Assembly (NCBI GenBank): GCA_020062665.1
Contig: JAGUVW010000001.1
Location: 1-64,000, forward strand
Length of the DNA stretch: 64,000 nt
Source of the DNA: Pseudomonadales bacterium
Lineage (GTDB): Bacteria > Pseudomonadota > Gammaproteobacteria > Pseudomonadales > Ketobacteraceae
Direction: 5' to 3'
The position numbers and the translations under genes are program-made. The notes under the pieces are model-generated. The model saw only the letters and a program-made list of their open reading frames with translations, made no database searches and was not told the DNA's origin. Shown here piece after piece: positions 8,662-16,351 of this stretch (positions within the stretch are counted from its first letter, which is position 1; each line of letters starts with the position of its first letter).

Positions 8662-9903
8662 TTATTTTCCGTGGGGTTTGAATACAGGGCGCGTCGGTTC
8701 TATGACCTGTTCCGGTTCTTCGATCGGTGCCAGCGACAATTCTGTCAATTTTTGGGCGGGCTTGGCCTCGGGTTTGGGAGCGACAGGCGCCGGCTTTTCT
8801 TCCGGTTCGGCAGCGGGAGGTGTTTCTTTTCCTGCGGCCGCCGGGTTTTCTTCCAGCGTGATGCGCAGGCGCAGGTTGTTTTTGGAGTCGGCGTTTTTCA
8901 GCGCTTCATCCAGCGAGATCTTGCCTTCCTTGTACAGCTTGTACAGCGCAGTGTCGAAGGTCTGCATGCCCTGGGTTTCGGATTTCAGCATCACTTCCTT
9001 GATCTCGTCGACCTTGCCCTGCTTGATCAGATCGTTGATGCGTGGCGTGGACAGCAGGATTTCAATCGCGGCAGCGCGCTTGCCGTCAACGGTGGGAATC
9101 AGGCGCTGCGACACGATGCCGCGCATGTTCAGTGACAGATCCAGGAACAGCTGCTTGTGCCGTTCTTCCGGGAAGAAGTTGATGATGCGATCCAGCGCCT
9201 GGTTGGCGTTGTTGGCGTGCAGGGTGGAAATACACAGGTGGCCGGTTTCGGCGAAGGCGATCGCCTGCTCCATTTGCTCCTGGGTGCGGATCTCGCCGAT
9301 CAGGATCACGTCCGGTGCCTGGCGCAGGGTGTTCTCCAGCGCATCGTCGTAGCAGTTGGTGTCCATGCCCACTTCGCGCTGATTGACGATGGACATCTTG
9401 TGCCGGTGCACGAATTCCACGGGATCTTCGATGGTGATGATATGGCCCGCGCTGTTGGAATTGCGATAGTCGATCAACGCCGCCAGTGAGGTGCTCTTGC
9501 CGGAACCGGTGCCACCCACGAACAGGATCAGGCCCCGTTTCTGCATCACCAGCTTGGGCAGAATGTCCGGCAGACCCAGGTCGCGGTAGTTGGGAATATC
9601 GGTTTTGATCGCCCGGCACACCATGGCCAGCTGGTTGCGCTGCTTGAAAATATTGACGCGGAAGCGACCCACGCCCGGCTCCGAGATCGCCAGATTCATT
9701 TCCGGCTTGCGCTCGAATTCCTTGATCTGCTCCTCGTTCATGATGCTGTAGGCGATTTCCTTCACCCGGCCCGGCGGCAGCGGATCCTTGTCGATGGGCT
9801 CCAGCTTGCCGTAGAACTTGGCACTCGGTGGCGCACCAGTGGACAGGTACAGGTCAGAGCCGTCTCGCTCAGAGAAATACTTCAGATAATCAATGAATTC
9901 CAT
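8662..9903 (-). CDS. pilU: Type IV pilus retraction ATPase PilU
   Basis: A 413-residue hexameric secretion-type ATPase that powers pilus retraction with PilT. The N-terminal PAS-like domain covers about 1-100. The Walker A motif GGTGSGKST lies at 130-138, the Asp box near 155-175 (IEDPVEFVH), Walker B VILIGEIR at 199-206 and the His box GHLCISTLHANNA at 221-233. The sequence is closer to PilU than PilT (opening MEFIDYLKYF, DGSDLYLSTGAPPSAKFYG). Past residue 350 it carries an Ala/Pro/Glu-rich, low-complexity tail ending FKPHGK, longer than in the roughly 380-residue PilU. No pilT is adjacent, so the gene appears transcribed alone. Confidence 0.93.
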   Translation of the reverse strand: MEFIDYLKYFSERDGSDLYLSTGAPPSAKFYGKLEPIDKDPLPPGRVKEIAYSIMNEEQIKEFERKPEMNLAISEPGVGRFRVNIFKQRNQLAMVCRAIKTDIPNYRDLGLPDILPKLVMQKRGLILFVGGTGSGKSTSLAALIDYRNSNSAGHIITIEDPVEFVHRHKMSIVNQREVGMDTNCYDDALENTLRQAPDVILIGEIRTQEQMEQAIAFAETGHLCISTLHANNANQALDRIINFFPEERHKQLFLDLSLNMRGIVSQRLIPTVDGKRAAAIEILLSTPRINDLIKQGKVDEIKEVMLKSETQGMQTFDTALYKLYKEGKISLDEALKNADSKNNLRLRITLEENPAAAGKETPPAAEPEEKPAPVAPKPEAKPAQKLTELSLAPIEEPEQVIEPTRPVFKPHGK

Positions 9904-10045
9904 CGGGAGTTGTCCTGAAACAAAAGAAAATCGACTGTATGAGTATAGACAAGCATGCGGATGTGAATGGCGGGCGCGAGCGAATGCGTAAGTCGCTGTG
10001 TTATAACGGGAACCGCTTCACGGGAAATTTTTTTCGGGATTGGCA

Positions 10046-10073
10046 TTGACATTGGGTGGCCGGGATCTAGAAT
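10046..10073 (+). promoter_or_regulatory. Sigma-70 type promoter of the rtcB leader
   Basis: A consensus -35 TTGACA at 10046-10051 and TAGAAT at 10068-10073 are separated by 16 bp. Transcription would start near 10080. It gives a leader of about 210 nt before the rtcB ATG. It is the best promoter match I see in the window. Confidence 0.75.
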
Positions 10074-10116
10074 TCGCGCCATTCCATTCATTCACGTTTT
10101 TTGAGGAGGTTCGAAA

Positions 10117-10149
10117 GTGGCTTGGCAAGGTTTCAACAACGCAGATTAA
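10117..10149 (+). CDS. Candidate leader peptide of rtcB, 10 residues
   Basis: GTG at 10117 is 6 nt behind TGAGGAGGT, a nearly full-length anti-Shine-Dalgarno match. The frame reads MAWQGFNNAD and stops with TAA at 10147-10149. It fills the loop of hairpin 1 exactly, up to the base before the 3' arm. A ribosome translating it would open hairpin 1 and could influence hairpin 2 and the terminator. The near-consensus SD with no other long frame makes chance less likely, but translation is unproven. Confidence 0.45.
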   Translation: MAWQGFNNAD

Positions 10150-10207
10150 CCGCTTTCGAATCAGGATTCGGGAGCGACCATAGAGGCTCCCGAGTCAGGC
10201 ACACGAC

Positions 10208-10240
10208 AAACCCTGACTTGCCTTGCAGTCAGGGTTTTTT
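10208..10240 (+). terminator. Intrinsic terminator in the rtcB leader
   Basis: AAACCCTGACT (10208-10218) pairs perfectly with AGTCAGGGTTT (10227-10237) around an 8-base loop, and six T end at 10240. It lies 51 nt before the rtcB start codon and after the leader-peptide frame. It therefore terminates the transcript before the gene unless it is disrupted. Confidence 0.85.
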
Positions 10241-10291
10241 CTTGCCTGCGATTTGGCACGGAGCCATCGAATCGTTTTGGGAGTAACAACA

Positions 10292-11488
10292 ATGCCTGTC
10301 ATACAGGACATCAGAAAAACCCGGGTGCCGGTGAAGATTTTCACCGACGATATCGAGCCGCAGGCGTTCCAGCAGCTGCTCAATATTGCCAATCTGCCCA
10401 TCGTGCACGGCCATGTCGCCGCGATGCCGGACGTGCATCTGGGCAAGGGCGCCACCGTGGGATCGGTGATACCAACCAAGGAAGCCATTATTCCTGCTGC
10501 AGTGGGCGTGGACATTGGCTGCGGCATGAATGCGGTGCGGCTGTCGTTGAAGGCCCATCAACTGCCGGACAACCTGCGTCATCTGCGCGGTGCGCTGGAG
10601 GATCGCGTGCCGGTGGGCTTCATGGCCCATGAGTGGAGCAACAGCCGCGATCGGGCCTGCAAGCCATTGGCAGACGGACTGGATCGCATTCTGGAACAGC
10701 ATCCGGCGATAGGCCGCATGATGAAGAACATCGGCAAGACCTGGGTGTGCCAGATGGGTTCGCTCGGTGGCGGCAATCACTTCATCGAGCTGTGTCTGGA
10801 TGAAAACCAGGATGTGTGGGTGATGCTGCATTCCGGCAGTCGCGGCATTGGCAACAACATCGGCCAGTATTTCATTTCGCTGGCGCGCAAGGACATGGGC
10901 CAGCATCTGCATCAATTGCCCGACAAGGATCTGGCGTATTTCAGCGAAGGTAATCCGCATTTCGATGACTATGTTTTCGCGGTGCACTGGGCGCAGGATT
11001 ACGCGATGCAGAACCGGCGCGAGATGATGAAGCTGGTGATCGAAGGGCTGCAGGCGCATCTGCCGGCGTTCCAGATCACCTCGGAAGCCATCAACTGTCA
11101 TCACAATTATGTGGCGATGGAATCCCATCTGGGACAGAACCTCTACATCACCCGCAAAGGCGCCATCCGTGCCGGTGAGGGTGAACTGGGGATCATTCCC
11201 GGTAGCATGGGAGCCAAGTCCTACATCGTGCGCGGCAAGGGCAGTGCGGAATCATTCTGCTCCTGCGCCCACGGAGCCGGTCGCCGCATGAGCCGGGAGC
11301 AGGCAAAAAAGCGTTTCCGCCGCGAGGATCTGGAGCAGCAGACCAAAGGCGTGGAATGCCGTAAGGACAAAGGCGTGATCGACGAGATTCCCGCCGCCTA
11401 CAAGGATATCGACACCGTGATGGCCAACCAGCGCGATCTGGTGGAGGTCGTTCACACACTCAAACAGGTACTGTGCATCAAGGGGTGA
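10292..11488 (+). CDS. rtcB: RNA-splicing ligase RtcB
   Basis: Joins RNA 2',3'-cyclic phosphate or 3'-phosphate ends to 5'-OH ends using GTP and Mn2+, healing cleaved RNAs. From ATG 10292 (GGGAG 8 nt upstream) it has 398 residues, the usual bacterial size. Hallmarks in order: MPDVHLGKGATVGSV, GVDIGCGM (metal-binding Asp/Cys), GSLGGGNHFIEL, HSGSRGIG, the NCHHNY metal histidines, GIIPGSMG, and CSCAHGAGRRMSR with the guanylylated histidine. The frame is open further upstream through the terminator region, but that start has no binding site. The RNA cyclase RtcA and the sigma-54 regulator RtcR are not adjacent. Regulation by the upstream attenuator is inferred. Confidence 0.96.
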   Translation: MPVIQDIRKTRVPVKIFTDDIEPQAFQQLLNIANLPIVHGHVAAMPDVHLGKGATVGSVIPTKEAIIPAAVGVDIGCGMNAVRLSLKAHQLPDNLRHLRGALEDRVPVGFMAHEWSNSRDRACKPLADGLDRILEQHPAIGRMMKNIGKTWVCQMGSLGGGNHFIELCLDENQDVWVMLHSGSRGIGNNIGQYFISLARKDMGQHLHQLPDKDLAYFSEGNPHFDDYVFAVHWAQDYAMQNRREMMKLVIEGLQAHLPAFQITSEAINCHHNYVAMESHLGQNLYITRKGAIRAGEGELGIIPGSMGAKSYIVRGKGSAESFCSCAHGAGRRMSREQAKKRFRREDLEQQTKGVECRKDKGVIDEIPAAYKDIDTVMANQRDLVEVVHTLKQVLCIKG

Positions 11489-11494
11489 CACATT

Positions 11495-11677
11495 ATGAAA
11501 GACGAACACAAACGCAAGAAACTGCGTAACCGTCTGGCTCTGGATCCGCTGCTGAAAAAAGGCGGTGCCCATGGCAAAACCCACAAAGCCGAACGTGCCG
11601 CCAGCCGGCAGCAGGTTCGCAAGCTGGCGATGAATCGCGGTAGCGATTCGTCGCCTGACCTTTTCCGCTGCGCCTGA
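11495..11677 (+). CDS. Small basic protein encoded behind rtcB
   Basis: A 60-residue frame starts 7 nt after the rtcB stop. The sequence AAGGGGTGA spanning that stop acts as its ribosome binding site, so it should be co-translated with RtcB. The product is strongly basic (MKDEHKRKKLRNR, HGKTHKAERAASRQQVRK), with a DPLLKKGGAHGK stretch that faintly recalls DPL-containing ribosome-rescue factor ArfA. The similarity is too short to assign. RNA or ribosome binding is a reasonable guess from charge and neighbour. Confidence 0.65.
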   Translation: MKDEHKRKKLRNRLALDPLLKKGGAHGKTHKAERAASRQQVRKLAMNRGSDSSPDLFRCA

Positions 11678-11746
11678 TATCCATTCCCGCTCCCCCGAGT
11701 TAATCCCTGCTGTCGTCCAAAGCCCGCTGGCATCGTTCCGGATTGT

Positions 11747-11764
11747 GTTAGACTTTTTGCTAAC
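11747..11764. promoter_or_regulatory. Inverted repeat before the GntR gene
   Basis: GTTAG (11747-11751) and CTAAC (11760-11764) flank an 8-base AT-rich spacer, 24 nt before the regulator's start codon. The position suits autoregulation. The arms are short, so chance is possible. Confidence 0.3.
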
Positions 11765-11788
11765 CATTGCAGCCCTTGTGCCGGTGTC

Positions 11789-12580
11789 ATGGAAAAAACC
11801 CTGCCTGACTTCATTGCCGACGAGCTGATTGCCCGCATTTATGTTGGTGATCTCAAGCCCGGCGACCGCCTGCCCGCGGAGCGGCAGTTGGCGGAACAAC
11901 TGCGTGTGGATCGAACCTCGCTACGCATGGCGCTGCGCACACTCAACCGCATGCATCTGATCCGCTCGGTGCGGGGATCGGGCATTACCGTGATGGATTT
12001 TCACAAGCATGCCGGCCTGGATTTTCTGGCGGCCATTCTGGATATCCCGGAGTTGGAACTGGGCACCGATATCAAGCTGCAATCGGTGGATGCGTTCAAC
12101 AGCATCATTGCCGGCCTGATTCACCAGCAGGTGGAAGGCGTGCTGGATGCGGCCTGGGTGGCGCAGGTACGTGACTTGCTGCAGGCGCAGATGCAGTTGC
12201 TGGATGGTGAGCCCTGGTCTGACAGCCTGCTACAGCAGCTCACGGTGCTGGATCTGCAGCTGCAGGATGCGTTGCTCTATCAGCGCGGCGGCATTCTGGT
12301 GGAACTCACGGCCAACTCCACCCGGCCGTTGCGCATGGCGGTGATCAATGAGCTGTTCAGCATCATCGATATCCGTGGCTATCTGGAATTCCACCAGGAT
12401 CTGATCATGAAGATTGGCACCGGTCAGCTGCCGGTGCCGGATGTGGCGGGCTATTATTTTCAGTATGCGGTGAAGCTGACGGAGCCCCTCAAGGATTATT
12501 ATCGCCGTCAGCCTCAGGCGCCGCGCTTGCGGGCGTCGCCGCTGCAGGTGGCGCTGGAACGGCAAACCGCCAGCGCCTGA
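11789..12580 (+). CDS. GntR family transcriptional regulator (FadR-like layout)
   Basis: A 263-residue protein with an N-terminal winged helix typical of GntR (FIADELIARIYVGDLKPGDRLPAERQLAEQL, then RTSLRMALRTLNRMHLI). An all-helical effector domain follows from about residue 85. The C-terminal part lacks the His/Asp metal set of FCD proteins and looks closer to the acyl-CoA-binding FadR type. A role in fatty-acid control fits the lipid genes around it but is inferred. The start ATG at 11789 has only a weak ribosome binding site. The convergent neighbour is the MFS-acyltransferase fusion. Confidence 0.85.
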   Translation: MEKTLPDFIADELIARIYVGDLKPGDRLPAERQLAEQLRVDRTSLRMALRTLNRMHLIRSVRGSGITVMDFHKHAGLDFLAAILDIPELELGTDIKLQSVDAFNSIIAGLIHQQVEGVLDAAWVAQVRDLLQAQMQLLDGEPWSDSLLQQLTVLDLQLQDALLYQRGGILVELTANSTRPLRMAVINELFSIIDIRGYLEFHQDLIMKIGTGQLPVPDVAGYYFQYAVKLTEPLKDYYRRQPQAPRLRASPLQVALERQTASA

Positions 12581-12586
12581 CCGGCG

Positions 12587-14488
12587 TTATTTCCAGTCGC
12601 CCCGCAGCGCCAGCACCTTCTCGCGCAGCATGGCCGCGTTGGCCTGTTCCGCAGGTACGGGATCCGTCGCCACCAGTTCCACCTTCGACCAGAACCGGCG
12701 CGGCAATCGCGACATGGCAGAACTTCCCTTGTGACTGAAGAAACTGCCCCACAAACCGCGCAGTGCCAGGGGTACTACCGGCACCGGATCTTGCTCCAGA
12801 ATTTTCTCCACTCCATTCTTGAATTCATCGAGCTCACCGTCGCCGGTCAGTTTGCCTTCCGGGAAGATGCACACCACTTCACCGGCCCGCAGTTCCTCGG
12901 AAATGCGCTTGAAGGCATTCTCGTAGGTGACAGGATCGGTTTTTTTCGAGTGAATCGGAATGGCCTTGCCCGTGCGGAAGATGAAGTTCAGCACCGGCAT
13001 GTCATAGATCGGCTTGAACATCACGAAACGCACCGGGCGACGACAGGCGCCGGCAATGATCAGCGCGTCCATGTACGACACGTGATTGCACACCAGCAGG
13101 GCGGCGCCTTCGTCGGGAATCTTCTTCAGATCCACATGCTTCACCCGGTACATGGTGTGGGTGATCATCCAGATCAGGAAGCGCATGAAGAATTCGGGAA
13201 TGATGGAATAAATGAAGCCCGCCACCACCAGATTCATCACCGCCAGCACCAGGAAGAAATCCGGGATCGACAGTTTCAGCACGCCCAGGAACAGCACGGC
13301 CGCCGCTGCAGACACCACCATGAACAGTGCATTCAGAATGTTGATAGAGGCAATGATGCGGGCGCGGTGATGTTCCTCGGAACGCTCCTGCACCATGGCG
13401 TACAGCGGCACGATATAGAAGCCGCCGAACACGCCGATCAGCAGAAAGTCCAGCAGCACGCGATAGCTGTGGGGTTCTTTCAGGAACTCGCCCAGGCCTA
13501 CCAGCTCGGTACCGCTGACCGGTTGAGTGTGAAAATACAGATCCAGCCCGAACACCGACAGGCCGATGGAGCCCAGTGGCACCAGCCCCAGCTCGATCTT
13601 GTGCCCGGAAAAGCGTTCGCACAGCAACGAGCCCAGCGCAATGCCGATGGAAAACACCGCCAGCAATCCGGTAGCAACGGATTCCGCGCCGCCCAGATCC
13701 ACCTTGGCATAGTTGTAGATCTGCGTGAGGTAGGAGGCGCCGAGAAACCAGAACCAGGAAATGCCCATGATGGCCAGGAACACCGATTTGTTCTCGCGGC
13801 TGAACTGCACGGTGTGCCAGCTTTCCTTGATGAAGTTGTAGCGGATGGTGAGACCAGGAGCGGGAGCGGGCCCCGGCGGAATTTTCAGGCTCGCCAGCCA
13901 GCCCACAATGGCGCAGCCGACCACGAACACGCCCAGCACCTGCGGCCCCTGTTCCCACTGGCTGACCACGCCAGCCGTAATGGTGCCCAGCAGAATCGCC
14001 ACAAAGGTGCCAGATTCCACCAGCGCGTTGCCGCCCACCAGCTCACCGGGCTTCAGGTGTTGCGGAATGATGCTGTATTTCACCGGGCCGAATAGAGCGG
14101 ACTGGGTGCCCATCAGAAACAGCAGCAGCATCAGGCCCCAGGTCTGGTGGAAGTAGAAGCAGATCGCCCCCAGCACCATGATGACGATTTCCAGCAGCTT
14201 TACGTAGCGGATCAGCATGGACTTTTCGTACTTGTCCGCCAGTTGCCCCGCCAGCGCCGAAAACAAAAAGAACGGCAGAATGAACAGGCCGGCACCCAGG
14301 TTGTTCAGCGTGTCCGGATTGACGCCCGTCTGGAATACGACGCTGTAGGTAGCCAGCACCAGCAAGCCGTTTTTGAAGACGTTGTCGTTGAAGGCTCCGA
14401 AGAACTGCGTCCAGAAGAACGGTGCGAAGCGGCGTTTCTTCAGCAGTGCAAACTGGGAGCGGGTTTCCACTTGATCATTGTTGTCCAT
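12587..14488 (-). CDS. MFS transporter fused to 1-acylglycerophosphate acyltransferase (LplT-PlsC type)
   Basis: 633 residues. The first ~430 form a 12-helix major facilitator with LplT-like opening FAPFFWTQFFGAFNDNVFKNG and the intracellular motif GQLADKYEKS. Residues ~440-633 are a PlsC-type acyltransferase: NHVSYMD gives the catalytic H469-x4-D474, and FPEGKLTGDGELDEF matches motif III. The combination suggests import or flipping of lysophospholipid and re-acylation at the inner membrane, as in Aas/LplT. The acyl-ACP synthetase domain of the long three-part versions is absent. AAGGAAA gives a good binding site. The start overlaps the TetR stop by one base, so the two genes are co-transcribed. 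Confidence 0.9.
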   Translation of the reverse strand: MDNNDQVETRSQFALLKKRRFAPFFWTQFFGAFNDNVFKNGLLVLATYSVVFQTGVNPDTLNNLGAGLFILPFFLFSALAGQLADKYEKSMLIRYVKLLEIVIMVLGAICFYFHQTWGLMLLLFLMGTQSALFGPVKYSIIPQHLKPGELVGGNALVESGTFVAILLGTITAGVVSQWEQGPQVLGVFVVGCAIVGWLASLKIPPGPAPAPGLTIRYNFIKESWHTVQFSRENKSVFLAIMGISWFWFLGASYLTQIYNYAKVDLGGAESVATGLLAVFSIGIALGSLLCERFSGHKIELGLVPLGSIGLSVFGLDLYFHTQPVSGTELVGLGEFLKEPHSYRVLLDFLLIGVFGGFYIVPLYAMVQERSEEHHRARIIASINILNALFMVVSAAAAVLFLGVLKLSIPDFFLVLAVMNLVVAGFIYSIIPEFFMRFLIWMITHTMYRVKHVDLKKIPDEGAALLVCNHVSYMDALIIAGACRRPVRFVMFKPIYDMPVLNFIFRTGKAIPIHSKKTDPVTYENAFKRISEELRAGEVVCIFPEGKLTGDGELDEFKNGVEKILEQDPVPVVPLALRGLWGSFFSHKGSSAMSRLPRRFWSKVELVATDPVPAEQANAAMLREKVLALRGDWK

Positions 14489-15099
14489 CAGCGCTTTCCT
14501 TCAGCAACCCAGGAGTTCAGATAGTGTTTGACCAACGATTGCACCAGCGACTGGGCCGATGCAATGCGGTTGGAGAAGAGTTTGTCGCCCGTGTGGAGGA
14601 TGCAGATGCCGTGCACGCCGCTCCACAAGGTGCGCGATGCGCCCTGGATTGACTGACGGCTGCGTTTGGGAGCCAGGGCGCGGACGCCGCTTTCGATCAG
14701 CGCGAACAGGGCGTCGATGCGGGCCTGATACCAGTCGGGCATGGGATAACTTTCCGGCAAAGAATGGCGAAACACCGCAGCCCACTGGCGCTGATGGGTT
14801 TCGGCAAAACGCAGGTAAGCTTCTGCCAGTTTCACCATGCGCTGCAGCGGATCGCGGCTGCTTTGAAAGCTGACTTCCAGTTCCGCCAGCATTTCCGACA
14901 GCGTGAACGCATTGGCATGGAGCACCAAATCGTGAATATTTTCAAAGGATTGATAGAGCGTGCCAACCGTGTAGCCGATTTGCTGGGCCACCTTGCGGGC
15001 GCTGACGCCTTCGATGCCCTCCTGCGCAATGATGGTGCGCGTGGCGTCGATGGCCATGCTGTGCAATTCTTCCCGGGTGTGATCGCTGCGTCGTGCCAT
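14488..15099 (-). CDS. TetR/AcrR family transcriptional regulator
   Basis: 203 residues. The N-terminal helix-turn-helix spans about 10-55 (GIEGVSARKVAQQIGYTVGTLYQSFENIHDLV). The ligand domain resembles the WHG/TetR_C_33 type (W in HQRQWAAVFRHSLPE). It is the first gene of an operon with the MFS-acyltransferase fusion and divergent from an alpha/beta hydrolase. A perfect palindrome lies between them. Repression of both transcripts, relieved by a lipid ligand, is inferred. Confidence 0.92.
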   Translation of the reverse strand: MARRSDHTREELHSMAIDATRTIIAQEGIEGVSARKVAQQIGYTVGTLYQSFENIHDLVLHANAFTLSEMLAELEVSFQSSRDPLQRMVKLAEAYLRFAETHQRQWAAVFRHSLPESYPMPDWYQARIDALFALIESGVRALAPKRSRQSIQGASRTLWSGVHGICILHTGDKLFSNRIASAQSLVQSLVKHYLNSWVAEGKR

Positions 15100-15149
15100 A
15101 CTGGAATGCCGTGAAGTGATTGTGCGGGAACGGTAATTCTGTCAGCATA

Positions 15150-15166
15150 ATTAAACGTTGTTTAAT
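15150..15166. promoter_or_regulatory. Perfect 17-bp palindrome, likely TetR operator
   Basis: ATTAAAC (15150-15156), GTT, GTTTAAT (15160-15166): exact 7-bp arms with a 3-base centre, in the 95-nt divergent gap. It lies 51 bp from the TetR start and 29 bp from the hydrolase start. The size and AT-rich arms are typical of TetR-family operators. Confidence 0.7.
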
Positions 15167-15194
15167 ATTCAAGGAAGCGACAAGGAATTTTTCG

Positions 15195-15866
15195 ATGCAA
15201 GCAGAAACCGTGGTGCTGTTGCATGGTTTGGGACGCAGCCCGCTGGCGATGGCCGGGCTGGGCCGCTTCCTGCGCCGGCAGGGCTATCAGGTGATCAATC
15301 AAGGCTATCCGTCGCGGCTGCATTCGATTCCGGAATTGTGTCGCCAGCTGTTTCATGAACTGCTGCCGCGCCTGCATGACGCCCGGCGTGTGCATTTCGT
15401 CACCCATTCCATGGGCGGCATTCTGTTGCGGTATGGTCTGCTGCACTGGCAGGTGCCCCGTCATCAACTGGGGCGGGCGGTGATGCTGGCGCCGCCCAAT
15501 CAGGGCAGCGAAATGGTGGATCAACTGCGGCGCTGGCCGCTGGTGCCGCGCATCATGGGGCCGGCGTTCCTGCAGCTGGGCACCGACGAACACAGTGTGC
15601 CGCAGCAGTTGCTGCAGCGTGAAAGCAATCAGCTTCCCATCGAGGTCGGCGTCATTGCCGGCACCCGTTCCCTTGATCTCTGGAGCCGGCGCTGGCTGCC
15701 GGGCGACAACGACGGCAAGGTGACGGTGGCGCGCAGCCAGCATCCGGCGATGAAGGATTTCTGCGTGCTGGAAGTCAATCATACCTTTATCATGAATGAC
15801 CACGAGGTGCGGCAGCAGATCGTGCATTTCCTCAAAAACGGTGAATTCAGGCAGCAGGATCGGTAA
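15195..15866 (+). CDS. Alpha/beta hydrolase (lipase/esterase-like)
   Basis: From ATG 15195 (AAGGAA 8 nt upstream), 223 residues with no signal peptide. LLHGLGRSPLAM forms the oxyanion region. The nucleophile elbow is VTHSMGG with Ser72, where Thr takes the first Gly position. PGDNDGKVTV and VNHTFIMND supply the likely Asp and His. It resembles cytoplasmic YpfH/PGAP1-like esterases; the substrate is unknown. Two bases separate it from the CYTH gene, so they form an operon under the TetR palindrome. The frame extends to 15120, but that start runs through the operator. Confidence 0.85.
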   Translation: MQAETVVLLHGLGRSPLAMAGLGRFLRRQGYQVINQGYPSRLHSIPELCRQLFHELLPRLHDARRVHFVTHSMGGILLRYGLLHWQVPRHQLGRAVMLAPPNQGSEMVDQLRRWPLVPRIMGPAFLQLGTDEHSVPQQLLQRESNQLPIEVGVIAGTRSLDLWSRRWLPGDNDGKVTVARSQHPAMKDFCVLEVNHTFIMNDHEVRQQIVHFLKNGEFRQQDR

Positions 15867-15868
15867 CT

Positions 15869-16348
15869 ATGAGTGTGGAGATCGAGCGCAAATTTTTAGT
15901 GAAGGATGACAGCTGGCGTGTGGATGCCCACGGTCAGCGCATTGCCGGGGTGCCGTTCCGCCAGGGATATCTGCCTACACAAGATGGCGCAACAGTGCGG
16001 GTGCGGCTGGAAGGCGCCAGCGCCAGGCTCACCATCAAGGGCAAGACCCAGGGTCTTTCCCGGCTCGAATTCGAGTACAGCATTCCTCTGCAGGATGCGC
16101 AGCAGATGCTGGATGAACTGTGCGAAAAGCCACTGATCGAGAAGGTGCGCTACTGTCGCAGTGAGCAGGGTTATGTGTGGGAGATCGACGAATTCAGCGG
16201 CGACAACCAGGGCCTGATCGTAGCGGAAATCGAACTGGAATCAGAAGACGAGCAACCGCCGCTGCCGGCATGGGTGGGCAAGGAAGTGACCGGGGACGGC
16301 CGCTATTTCAACGTCGCCCTGGTGAAGCATCCGTTCAAAAACTGGTAG
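15869..16348 (+). CDS. CYTH domain protein (triphosphate tunnel metalloenzyme)
   Basis: 159 residues with the N-terminal signature EIERKFLV and the alternating acidic and basic beta strands of the tunnel fold (TVRVRLEGASARLTIKG, LEFEYSIP, WEIDEFSGDNQGLIVAEIELE). Single-domain proteins of this size are usually inorganic triphosphatases or class IV adenylate cyclase relatives. The motifs do not decide between them. Translated just after the hydrolase. Confidence 0.92.
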   Translation: MSVEIERKFLVKDDSWRVDAHGQRIAGVPFRQGYLPTQDGATVRVRLEGASARLTIKGKTQGLSRLEFEYSIPLQDAQQMLDELCEKPLIEKVRYCRSEQGYVWEIDEFSGDNQGLIVAEIELESEDEQPPLPAWVGKEVTGDGRYFNVALVKHPFKNW

Positions 16349-16351
16349 CGT

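Larger units (their letters stand above)
10080..10240 (+). ncRNA. Structured rtcB leader RNA, probable transcription attenuator
   Basis: Three hairpins follow the promoter. Hairpin 1 pairs 10108-10120 with 10150-10162 (13 bp, two G-U). Hairpin 2 pairs 10165-10175 with 10186-10196 (11 bp). Hairpin 3 is an intrinsic terminator. The 3' side of hairpin 2 continues as AGTCAGG (10193-10199). This is the same sequence as the 3' arm of the terminator, so it can pair with CCTGACT (10212-10218) as an antiterminator. The mutually exclusive pairings are the hallmark of an attenuator. A stand-alone small RNA from the same promoter and terminator is the alternative reading. It is not a known family to me. 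Confidence 0.65.

Noticed and set aside
10108-10162. tRNA or tRNA-like Y RNA in the rtcB leader (TTCGAAA and TTCGAAT resemble T loops)
   Set aside because: No cloverleaf, acceptor stem or CCA fits; the two motifs pair with each other because TTCGAA is self-complementary.
10254-10268. Sigma-54 promoter before rtcB (TGGCAC element)
   Set aside because: The -24-like TGGCAC at 10254 is not followed by GC at the required spacing, and a consensus sigma-70 promoter lies upstream.
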